From Acidaminococcus fermentans (GTDB lineage: Bacteria > Bacillota_C > Negativicutes > Acidaminococcales > Acidaminococcaceae), in contig SFHH01000028.1 in the NCBI GenBank assembly GCA_004555735.1, forward strand, positions 1 through 16,426: a stretch of 16,426 nt of DNA. The letters run 5' to 3'. A program made the translations under genes and the position numbers. Positions 1 through 5,272 of this stretch are shown here, piece after piece. Under the pieces are notes generated by a model. The model was not told where the DNA came from and ran no database searches. It was given only the letters and a program-made list of their open reading frames with translations. How positions within the stretch are numbered: the stretch's first letter is position 1; every line of letters starts with the position of its first letter.

Positions 1-677
1 ACAGCGATAGCGGCCATGGTGATTTTCTGTTCCCGGTTGAAGGCGGGAATGTCGGACAGTTTCAGAGGGTTGTCCCCGTTCACCTTGTACCCTTTGTACA
101 GCAGATAAACCACCAGGGTGAACACGAACCCGGACAGCAGGGTGGTGAGGAACAGGTGGAGACCGAAACCGCTGATCCCGTAGGGTTCCGACAGGTTCCG
201 GGCCAGGATCCCCGTGAGGGATAGAGGGGACGCACAGCCGGCGTTGGCCCCCAGCTTGGCGTACAGGGCAGTGGCCATGGGGTTGATCTTCAATTCAAAG
301 GCCAGGTACACTGCAAAGGTAGTCATCAGGATGCCGGCGGCGATGTGGCCGGGCCCGATGGCGGAAATAAAGGCGCTGAGCACGAACATCAGGATGGGGA
401 TCAGATAGGTCCGTTTCCCCACCAAGGCCACCACCTTCTTGGAAAACAGGTCCAGGGTGCCGTTGGCGGAAGCCATGCCGAACAGGAAAGTGACCCCCAC
501 CAGGGTGACGAACATGGAACTGGAAAAGCCACCTACGATGGTCTTCACCGGTACGCCTCCGGCCATGCCCAGGAGGAAGGCTGCCCCGATGGAAAAGAAG
601 CCGATATTGATTTTTTTGATGAAGCCGATGGCGACCACCAGGGCCAGCACCAGCAGTGAGATGATACGGAAATCCAT
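1..677 (-). CDS. MatC-like carboxylate transporter, 3' end outside window
   Basis: The first 225 codons of a polytopic inner-membrane carrier; the C-terminal part lies beyond the window edge. The ATG at 675-677 follows GGAAAGGAG about 8 bases upstream. The protein opens MDFRIISLLVLALVVAIGF and is almost entirely hydrophobic, with alternating helices, a glycine/serine-rich stretch (GGFSSSMFVTLVGVTFLFG, about residues 49-67) and the segment SAFISAIGPGHIAAGIL (about residues 100-116). This pattern matches the MatC N-terminal family of di/tricarboxylate carriers in the wider SLC13-like group. It lies 24 bases downstream of the PrpF-family isomerase gene on the same strand, so the two are probably one transcript under the divergent LysR regulator. 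The substrate cannot be read from sequence. An organic acid such as malonate, aconitate or a related tricarboxylate is inferred from the neighbours. Confidence 0.82.
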   Translation of the reverse strand, partial: MDFRIISLLVLALVVAIGFIKKINIGFFSIGAAFLLGMAGGVPVKTIVGGFSSSMFVTLVGVTFLFGMASANGTLDLFSKKVVALVGKRTYLIPILMFVLSAFISAIGPGHIAAGILMTTFAVYLAFELKINPMATALYAKLGANAGCASPLSLTGILARNLSEPYGISGFGLHLFLTTLLSGFVFTLVVYLLYKGYKVNGDNPLKLSDIPAFNREQKITMAAIA

Positions 678-701
678 GGTACGTTCTCCTTTCCTGTTCC
701 C

Positions 702-1844
702 TCAGAGCCGGACCCGGGCCAAGCCTTCCAGCAGCAGATTGGCGGTGCGGTAGCCGAAGGTATCCCGGATGCCGGGCACAGGGCCTTCCCCTTCCGGATC
801 CACCCCGCAGGGCAGGATGCCTCCCGGATGACCGATCCGGATATCCTGGAGATCACAGCCAGGCCGGAGCACCTGCTGGACCAGGGTCCCAAGGACAGCG
901 GCGGCCGCCGCGGTGCACATGGCCCCTGTCATGGCATAACTGGGATGGGTCTTCTGCATGGACATCATCCGGGCCACCAGGTCCACCTGGTCCGCCTGCA
1001 CCTTTTCTCCGGCGGAGGTGGTGTATTCCTGGGGCGGCGCTACCAGGGTCATCTTGGGCAGCCCTGGGGTGACCCAGGCCGCTTCTTCCGGGGTACTGCA
1101 CAGCCCCAGCTTCACTGCCGCCAGGCCCCGGATGGTTTCCAGCAGCCGGAGCAGGTCCGGATCCCCGTTGATGGCGTCCGGGAGTTCCGTCCCCCCAAGG
1201 CCCAGATCCGCCGCCCTCACGAACACCAGGGGATTGGCTGCATCTACCAAGGACACTTCCAACGGTCCCCGGCCGGGCACTTCCAGCACATCCACTGGAT
1301 TCCCAGTAGGCAGCAGTCCCTTCCCCAAGGTCCCGGCTGGATCCACGAACCGCAGCTTAAGAGGCGCCGCCGTACCGGGCACCCCGGCGATCCGGAAATC
1401 TCCTTCGTATTTCACCTGGCCCTCAGAAGTAGGGACTTCTTCCTGGATCACCTTGCCGGTGTTGGTGTTGTAGATCCGCACCAGGGTGCTCCCTTCCAGG
1501 GCGGGCACCAGTTTCTTCTCGATGGCGAAAGGTCCCACTCCGGAAGAGATATTCCCACAGTTGCCCCCGTAGCTGACCACCGCCTTGTCCACGGACACCT
1601 GGGCGAAGGTGTAGTCCACATCTGCATCGGGCCGGTCCGATTTCCGCAGGATGGCCACCTTGCTGGTCACCGACTGGCTGCCTCCCAGCCCGTCGATCTG
1701 TTTCTTGTCCGGGCTGCCCATGAGCCGCAGCAGCAGGCTGTCCCATTCCTTCCGGTTGGCCGGCAGGTCTTTTTCCAGCAGATAGACTCCCTTGCTGGTG
1801 CCTCCCCGCAGCAGCGTCACCGGTAATCTGTATACTTTTTCCAT
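702..1844 (-). CDS. PrpF-family isomerase (aconitate / methylaconitate type)
   Basis: A 380-residue cytosolic protein of the PrpF family (diaminopimelate-epimerase-like fold), at the usual family length of about 390. Members isomerise unsaturated tricarboxylates or dicarboxylates: 2-methylaconitate cis-trans isomerase, aconitate isomerisation, and 4-oxalomesaconate tautomerase. Family signatures are the start LPVTLLRGGTSKGVY (residues 7-21), SVTSKVAIL with Lys62, and GGNCGNISSGVGPFA with Cys96. The Lys and Cys correspond to the residues proposed to be catalytic in PrpF. ATG 1842-1844 follows GAGAGGGG with 6 bases spacing. There is no methylcitrate-cycle gene (prpB/C/D) in view. The neighbours are a MatC-like carrier and a LysR regulator, so propionate metabolism is not indicated. 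Use of trans-aconitate or a related acid is a better guess. Family call firm; substrate uncertain. Confidence 0.9.
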   Translation of the reverse strand: MEKVYRLPVTLLRGGTSKGVYLLEKDLPANRKEWDSLLLRLMGSPDKKQIDGLGGSQSVTSKVAILRKSDRPDADVDYTFAQVSVDKAVVSYGGNCGNISSGVGPFAIEKKLVPALEGSTLVRIYNTNTGKVIQEEVPTSEGQVKYEGDFRIAGVPGTAAPLKLRFVDPAGTLGKGLLPTGNPVDVLEVPGRGPLEVSLVDAANPLVFVRAADLGLGGTELPDAINGDPDLLRLLETIRGLAAVKLGLCSTPEEAAWVTPGLPKMTLVAPPQEYTTSAGEKVQADQVDLVARMMSMQKTHPSYAMTGAMCTAAAAAVLGTLVQQVLRPGCDLQDIRIGHPGGILPCGVDPEGEGPVPGIRDTFGYRTANLLLEGLARVRL

Positions 1845-1907
1845 GGTGTACCCCTCTCTGGATTCGTTCCGAACCCCCAGTTCTTTTCATGGCTTTATGG
1901 TACCAGA

Positions 1908-1913
1908 ATTATC
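1908..1913 (-). promoter_or_regulatory. Candidate -10 box for isomerase/transporter operon
   Basis: On the minus strand the bases read TGATAAT, a good -10 box. No convincing -35 hexamer lies 17 bases upstream, as expected for a promoter that needs an activator. Transcription would start near 1901, leaving a leader of about 57 bases. With that start, the AATTCAT half-site at 1925-1931 is centred near -27 and the palindrome at 1948-1962 near -54. This is close to the activation-site and recognition-site spacing typical of LysR regulators. Inferred from position only. Confidence 0.4.
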
Positions 1914-1947
1914 AGAATAGGTTAAATTCATCTTTTGCTGTTTTACC

Positions 1948-1962
1948 ATGAATTAAATTCAT
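1948..1962. promoter_or_regulatory. Perfect LysR-type operator ATGAATT-A-AATTCAT
   Basis: A perfect 15-bp inverted repeat with 7-bp arms and a one-base centre. It contains T1949-N11-A1961, the canonical LysR-type box. The half-site AATTCAT recurs at 1925-1931, toward the isomerase start, and at 2107-2113, near the lysR promoter. This palindrome lies about 100 bases upstream of the isomerase ATG in the spacer between divergent genes. It is the best candidate for the site bound by the LysR protein encoded at 2183. Confidence 0.7.
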
Positions 1963-1982
1963 GTTTTTGAGCAAAAAAAGAC

Positions 1983-2029
1983 CGGACAGACCGGGGATGA
2001 TTGTACAGTTTCCTGTCTGTCCGTTTTTT
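1983..2029. terminator. Hairpin with T tracts on both sides inside the divergent spacer
   Basis: A 9-bp stem, CGGACAGAC (1983-1991) with GTCTGTCCG (2015-2023), has a 23-base loop. It is followed by six T on the plus strand (2024-2029) and preceded by a run of seven A (T on the minus strand) at about 1973-1979. It has terminator form in both directions, yet no annotated transcript should arrive from either side, because the flanking genes diverge. It could insulate the two promoters or end a short untranslated RNA. The long loop lowers confidence. Confidence 0.45.
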
Positions 2030-2102
2030 AGTTCCATAGATTGTAAAATAGCCTGGTCAAGCTCTGGCAGAATCTGTACTTTTTTTATTTTCCGTAAAAT
2101 AG

Positions 2103-2118
2103 ATTCAATTCATGGAAT
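2103..2118. promoter_or_regulatory. Second candidate LysR box near lysR promoter
   Basis: The bases ATTC-N8-GAAT form an inverted repeat that contains T2105-N11-A2117 and an internal AATTCAT half-site (2107-2113) matching the main operator. It sits about 36 bases upstream of the lysR -10 box, so it would be suited to autoregulation. The arms are short, and it is weaker than the palindrome at 1948-1962. Confidence 0.4.
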
Positions 2119-2130
2119 CCATACTTCCCA

Positions 2131-2159
2131 TGGATTTTTCCCATAGTTTACGGTATAAT
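2131..2159 (+). promoter_or_regulatory. Promoter of lysR-type gene
   Basis: A consensus -10 TATAAT lies at 2154-2159. The hexamer 17 bases upstream, TGGATT at 2131-2136, is a weak -35. Transcription would begin near 2166, giving a leader of about 17 bases before the ATG at 2183. The ribosome binding site GGGAGG (2172-2177) fits within that leader. Confidence 0.6.
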
Positions 2160-2182
2160 CAGGAAAAAACAGGGAGGATGCC

Positions 2183-3091
2183 ATGGATTTCAAAGAACTC
2201 ACCTACGTGCTGGCCATTGCCCGCCACCAGAACATCACCCGGGCCGCCGAGGCCCTCCATCTCACCCAGCCCACTCTGTCCAAATTCCTCAAGGCCCTGG
2301 AAACAGAGCTCCACCAGCCCCTGTTCCAGCGCCTGGGAAACCGGTACCAGCCCACCTACGCCGGAGAGCGATACCTCCAGCGGGCCCGGGAGATCCTGGA
2401 AGCCAAACGGGCCCTGGACCAGGAAATGGGCGACATCATCAAGAATAACGAAGGGTATCTGAAGATTGGATTCCCTACCATGAGGGGCACCTACATGCTG
2501 CCTGTGACTCTGCCCATTTTCCACGATCGGTATCCCAATGTGCGGATCGATGTCCACGAGGCCAATTCCGAACATCTGGTGAAGCTGCTGCTGGAAGGGG
2601 ACATCGACCTGGCCTTCTTCAACTACCTGGACCCGGAGCCGGGACTGGCCACCACGGTGATCAGCCGGGAGGAAGTGGTGCTGGTGATGAATAAAGACAG
2701 CGAATTTACCCGGTTCGGCCGAAAAAAGAAGGACTGCCGGTATCCCCATATGGACCTGCGGCTGCTGAAGGACCAGGGATTCATCCTCCAGAACCCCAGC
2801 CAAAAGACCCGGCAGGTAGTGGACCGGCTGTTCCGCCAGCAACACCTGGAGCCCCGGATCATCCTGGAGACCAAGAACATCCAGGCCGAGGCAGAACTGG
2901 CTGCCCGGGGGTACGGATTCACCTTCATCACCGAGACCCATCTGAAGTACATCCCGGACCGGAGCCAGCTGGCCCTGTTTTCCGTAGGCAGCCCCAGCAC
3001 CACCGTAACCTTCGTGGCTGCCTACCGGAAAAACGGCTACCTACCCTTCCACGCCCAGGAGTACATCAAAGTGGTGAAGGAGTTTACGTAA
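2183..3091 (+). CDS. LysR-family transcriptional regulator
   Basis: A 302-residue protein of standard LysR length. The N-terminal winged helix-turn-helix is clear: FKELTYVLAIARHQNITRAA, then a recognition helix in TQPTLSKFLKALE (about residues 28-40), followed by the linker helix. Residues from about 92 (YLKIGFPTM) to the end form the substrate-binding domain that senses a small effector. The start ATG at 2183 follows GGGAGG with 5 bases spacing. An ATG at 2178 is out of frame. The gene is divergent from the isomerase/transporter pair, the classic LysR arrangement, so it probably activates them in response to the acid they handle and represses itself. T-N11-A boxes in the spacer support this. 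The stop codon overlaps the A tract of a minus-strand terminator. Confidence 0.95.
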   Translation: MDFKELTYVLAIARHQNITRAAEALHLTQPTLSKFLKALETELHQPLFQRLGNRYQPTYAGERYLQRAREILEAKRALDQEMGDIIKNNEGYLKIGFPTMRGTYMLPVTLPIFHDRYPNVRIDVHEANSEHLVKLLLEGDIDLAFFNYLDPEPGLATTVISREEVVLVMNKDSEFTRFGRKKKDCRYPHMDLRLLKDQGFILQNPSQKTRQVVDRLFRQQHLEPRIILETKNIQAEAELAARGYGFTFITETHLKYIPDRSQLALFSVGSPSTTVTFVAAYRKNGYLPFHAQEYIKVVKEFT

Positions 3092-3121
3092 AAAAAGGGG
3101 GTGTGAAAAATTCACACCCCC
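3090..3121 (-). terminator. Strong minus-strand terminator overlapping lysR stop
   Basis: A perfect 11-bp stem, GGGGGTGTGAA (3097-3107) with TTCACACCCCC (3111-3121), has a 3-base loop. On the minus strand it is followed by seven T (3090-3096). It would stop leftward transcription coming from the ADP-ribosylglycohydrolase side. On the plus strand it has no T tract, so lysR would rely on the next hairpin. Confidence 0.75.
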
Positions 3122-3122
3122 G

Positions 3123-3345
3123 GTCACTGGTCTCATGTCACTGGTCTCTGGCCGATGGAAAGAACCCGTGACTAACGGGTTCTTTTGAAAAAATAGGACT
3201 ATACTTTTCTTTTAATCCGTTGCTTGTCTAGAGTTTTTTAGGAGAAGCAAGGACAAGCCAAAGGCGCGTCCGAGCCAACATCATACAATGAAAGGCAGCC
3301 GCAGCCCGGCTGTCTTCCTTCGTCCAGTGACAAGTGACCAGTGAC
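3123..3345. repeat. Element A: non-coding element with inverted heptamer arrays
   Basis: The left end is a run of 7-base units in strict phase: GTCACTG, GTCTCAT, GTCACTG, GTCTCTG, GCCGATG (3123-3157). The right end is CAGTGAC, AAGTGAC, CAGTGAC (3325-3345), the same heptamer inverted. The ends are therefore imperfect terminal inverted repeats of roughly 35-40 bases. Inside are an 11-bp hairpin (3159-3185), an A+T-rich centre, and GCAGCCCGG shortly before the right array. Element B at 4214 has the same architecture. No open reading frame worth calling is present, and no clear target duplication flanks it. It fills most of the 305-base gap between the convergent lysR and ADP-ribosylglycohydrolase genes. 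Confidence 0.75.
3159..3186 (+). terminator. Terminator-like hairpin downstream of lysR
   Basis: A perfect 11-bp stem, AAAGAACCCGT (3159-3169) with ACGGGTTCTTT (3175-3185), has a 5-base loop GACTA and ends in T residues (3183-3186). It is the first plus-strand hairpin after lysR with a T tail. It is also the internal hairpin of element A, so the element may supply the terminator. Confidence 0.6.
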
Positions 3346-3370
3346 GGGCAGCTTTGCTGCCCTTAGACAA

Positions 3371-3397
3371 AGGGGCTGTTGCCATGCAATAGCCCCC
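3371..3397 (-). terminator. Weak terminator after ADP-ribosylglycohydrolase gene
   Basis: Starting at the TAG stop, the minus strand reads GGGGCTATTGC-ATG-GCAACAGCCCC with one internal mismatch, then only TTTG. The stem is good but the T tract is short, so termination may be partial. The strong minus-strand hairpin at 3097-3121 would catch read-through. An extra small hairpin (GGGCAGC-TTT-GCTGCCC) lies just beyond at 3346-3362. Confidence 0.5.
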
Positions 3398-4173
3398 TAC
3401 TTCACTTCTTCCCCCATTTCCGGCAGGTAATACTTCCGCCCCTCTGCCAGGATCTGTTCCGGGATCCCGAAGAAGGGCTCGGCGATGCTACCGGCCATAG
3501 CGGCCAGGGTGTCCGTGTCCCCGCCCAAGGACACAGCATTCCGCAGGGCATCCTCGAAATCCTCCGCCTCCAGGAAAGCCTCCAGGGCCTGGGGCACGGA
3601 CCCGGCGCAGGTGGCATCCCCTTGGTAGCTGTCCCGGATATCCTCCAGCCGGAAATCCAGGGGATAATACTGGCCCAGATAAGTGCGGATCTGTTCCTTG
3701 GTCTTCCCCTGACGGGCCAGGAACACCGCCCCGGCCACGGCCTGGGCCGCCCGATAGGAATCCGGATGGTTGTGGGTCACCTGGCAGGACAGTACCGCCA
3801 GTCGCTGGGCCTCCTCCAGGGTGCTGGCGAACCAGCCGGCCGGGGACACCCGCATGGCCGCTCCGTTGCCAAAGCTGCCGTAGGGCCCCATTTCCGGGTG
3901 GAAAAGCCAGTATTTGAACTTGCCCCCGAACCCGGCATGGGGATATTCCTGCCCCAGCTGACGCATGTGCCAGGCCAGGAGCGGCAACACGGTATCTTCT
4001 TTCAGCAGCTTCCCCGCCTTTTGGGCCTCCCGGAAGGCCCGGGCCACCGCCAAGGTCATGAGCGAATCGTCCGTAGCCCGGCAACCCGGCTGGAACAGGG
4101 GAAACGCCTTCCCTTTATGTCCGGACCATTCATACACCGATCCTACGATATCGCCGATAAAAGCACCTTCCAT
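3397..4173 (-). CDS. ADP-ribosylglycohydrolase family protein
   Basis: A 258-residue protein of the DraG/ARH fold, whose members remove ADP-ribose from proteins or hydrolyse related ADP-ribosyl compounds using two Mg ions. The metal-binding pattern is complete: GDIVGSVYEW with Glu15, TDDS (residues 34-37), GNGAAMR (102-108), THNHPD (133-138) and GGDTDT (217-222). The start is set by a near-perfect AAGGAGGT 6 bases upstream of ATG 4171-4173. The frame stays open to 4410, but that extension runs through repeat element B and has no family similarity, so it is rejected. A 7-bp hairpin (4193-4213) sits just before the ribosome binding site. Exonuclease III is upstream on the same strand beyond element B. 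No ADP-ribosyltransferase partner is visible in the window, so the target is unknown. Confidence 0.92.
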   Translation of the reverse strand: MEGAFIGDIVGSVYEWSGHKGKAFPLFQPGCRATDDSLMTLAVARAFREAQKAGKLLKEDTVLPLLAWHMRQLGQEYPHAGFGGKFKYWLFHPEMGPYGSFGNGAAMRVSPAGWFASTLEEAQRLAVLSCQVTHNHPDSYRAAQAVAGAVFLARQGKTKEQIRTYLGQYYPLDFRLEDIRDSYQGDATCAGSVPQALEAFLEAEDFEDALRNAVSLGGDTDTLAAMAGSIAEPFFGIPEQILAEGRKYYLPEMGEEVK

Positions 4174-4192
4174 TTTGGACCTCCTTGGAATA

Positions 4193-4213
4193 GGGGACGT
4201 CTGTGCCGTCCCC
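4193..4213. promoter_or_regulatory. Hairpin abutting ribosome binding site of ADP-ribosylglycohydrolase
   Basis: GGGGACG (4193-4199) pairs perfectly with CGTCCCC (4207-4213) across a 7-base loop. In the minus-strand transcript it ends about 6 bases before AAGGAGGT. It directly adjoins the left end of element B. It could block RNA decay or modulate translation. The structure is visible; the role is inferred. Confidence 0.4.
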
Positions 4214-4408
4214 GTCACTGGCCGATTGTCACTTGTCACTGGCCGAAGGGAGCCGGATACTGGGTATCCGGCAAAGAACGTACGGCCCTCTGGTCGGCTG
4301 GGATACAACAGGATAGTACACCAAACAAAAGACATTTTCTTTTTCCTAAGGAACCCGCAGCCCGGATTCCCTCCAACGTCCAGTGACCAGAGACAAGTGA
4401 CCAGTGAC
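4214..4408. repeat. Element B: second element with inverted heptamer arrays
   Basis: The left end is five in-phase heptamers: GTCACTG, GCCGATT, GTCACTT, GTCACTG, GCCGAAG (4214-4248). The right end is CAGTGAC, CAGAGAC, AAGTGAC, CAGTGAC (4381-4408), inverted with respect to the left. A 9-bp hairpin, GCCGGATAC-TGG-GTATCCGGC (4252-4272), follows the left array. GCAGCCCGG and CGTC precede the right array, exactly as in element A. It occupies nearly all of the space between the end of exonuclease III (4421) and the start of the ADP-ribosylglycohydrolase (4173). It has no coding capacity and no obvious target duplication. Leftward read-through of the two genes would place it in the message as a folded spacer. 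Confidence 0.75.
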
Positions 4409-4420
4409 ATTCACCGTTTT

Positions 4421-5173
4421 CTATTCCCACTCCAGTTCCACCGGGCAGTGGTCGCTGCCCATGACTTCGTTGTGGATGATTACGTCCCGGATGCGGTCCC
4501 TGCCGTTTTGGGACACCAGGAAATAGTCGATCCTCCACCCAGCATTCCGTTCCCGGGCCTTGAACATGTAGGACCACCAAGTATAGGCCCCGGTCTTATC
4601 CGGATACAGGCTCCGGAAGGAATCCACGAACCCATGATCCAGGAACTGCTGGAACTTGGCCCGTTCCTCGTCGGTGAACCCGGCGTTCTTGTGGTTGCTG
4701 TCCGGGTTCTTCAGATCGATGGGCTGGGCAGCCACGTTCAGATCTCCGCAGACGATCACCGGCTTTTTTTCCGCCAGCCCGGCACAGTACGCCTGGAACA
4801 CGTCCTCCCAGGCCATCCGGTAATCCAGCCGGGTAAGCCCCCGCTGGGAATTGGGAGTGTACACGTTCACCAGGAAGAAATCCGGGTATTCGGCAGTGAT
4901 CACCCGTCCCTCCTGGTCGTGTTCCTCCAGCCCCAGACCGTAGCTGACGGACAGGGGTTCCGTTTTGGAAAAGACAGCAGTGCCGGAATAGCCCTTTTTC
5001 ACCGCACTGTTCCAGTATTCCTGGTAGCCAGGAAAGTCAAAAGTGGCCTGTTCCCGCTGCATCTTCGTTTCCTGGATGCAGAAGATATCCGCATCCGCTT
5101 CTTTCATAAAATCAGCAAATCCTTTGTTCATACAGGCCCGGAGCCCGTTTACATTCCAAGTGATCAGTTTCAT
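4421..5173 (-). CDS. xth: Exodeoxyribonuclease III (AP endonuclease)
   Basis: A 250-residue enzyme of the exonuclease III/APE1 family, full length. It cleaves DNA at abasic sites and trims 3' blocks during base excision repair in the cytoplasm. The active-site residues are all present: Asn7 in TWNVNGLR, Glu35 in IQETK, GYSGTAVFSK (61-70), Tyr105 in NVYTPN, Asp144 and Asn146 in CGDLNVA, Asp216 in RIDYF, and Asp241-His242 in GSDHCPVELE. ATG 5171-5173 follows GAGGT by 7 bases. Upstream lies a 67-base gap filled with heptamer repeats (5193-5246), and element B lies immediately downstream. The gene is therefore flanked on both sides by repeat material, which could cut it off from neighbouring transcription. 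Confidence 0.97.
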   Translation of the reverse strand: MKLITWNVNGLRACMNKGFADFMKEADADIFCIQETKMQREQATFDFPGYQEYWNSAVKKGYSGTAVFSKTEPLSVSYGLGLEEHDQEGRVITAEYPDFFLVNVYTPNSQRGLTRLDYRMAWEDVFQAYCAGLAEKKPVIVCGDLNVAAQPIDLKNPDSNHKNAGFTDEERAKFQQFLDHGFVDSFRSLYPDKTGAYTWWSYMFKARERNAGWRIDYFLVSQNGRDRIRDVIIHNEVMGSDHCPVELEWE

Positions 5174-5192
5174 AGGTCATACCTCGTGTTAT

Positions 5193-5220
5193 CGTCCATC
5201 CTTGGTCGTCCATCGTCCAT
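5193..5220. repeat. CGTCCAT heptamer array
   Basis: Four in-phase 7-base units lie just upstream of the exonuclease III gene: CGTCCAT, CCTTGGT, CGTCCAT, CGTCCAT. The unit differs from the GTCACTG unit of elements A and B, but the 7-base period is the same. The array directly adjoins the solo arm at 5225-5272. Confidence 0.65.
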
Positions 5221-5224
5221 CGTA

Positions 5225-5272
5225 TCTGACGTCTGATGTCTCAAGGCCCATCAGGGCCGTGTCTGCCTTCTT
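5225..5272. repeat. Solo arm, near-copy of right arm of element C
   Basis: About 48 bases match 14533-14580 closely. Both contain CTGACGT and CTGA(T/C)GT, then CTCAAGG, the small hairpin GGCCC-ATCA-GGGCC, and a CTG(A/C)CTTCTT end. By eye only a handful of positions differ. No inverted partner is present here, so it looks like a single arm. It overlaps the 3' end of the membrane protein gene and provides its stop codon. Confidence 0.75.

Noticed and set aside
828..1826. 332-codon open frame on the plus strand
   Set aside because: Antisense to the PrpF-family gene. It is Gly/His/Pro/Gln-rich with no family features, as expected for the complement of a high-G+C gene.
2159..2941. 260-codon minus-strand frame
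   Set aside because: Complement of the lysR-type gene, with no recognisable domain.
3123..3157. CRISPR array
   Set aside because: Units are 7 bases with no spacers, the arrays are very short, and no cas gene is present.
3115..3352. Target-site duplications around element A
   Set aside because: The flanks (CCCCCG left, GGGCAG right) do not match as direct repeats, so classical transposition is not shown.
4174..4410. Upstream extension of the ADP-ribosylglycohydrolase frame
   Set aside because: It translates repeat element B and lies before a near-perfect ribosome binding site at the internal ATG 4173.
3379..5236. Long plus-strand frames of 335 and 423 codons
   Set aside because: They lie opposite the ADP-ribosylglycohydrolase and exonuclease III genes, which have full catalytic motifs and ribosome binding sites. 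The frames cross the repeat elements.
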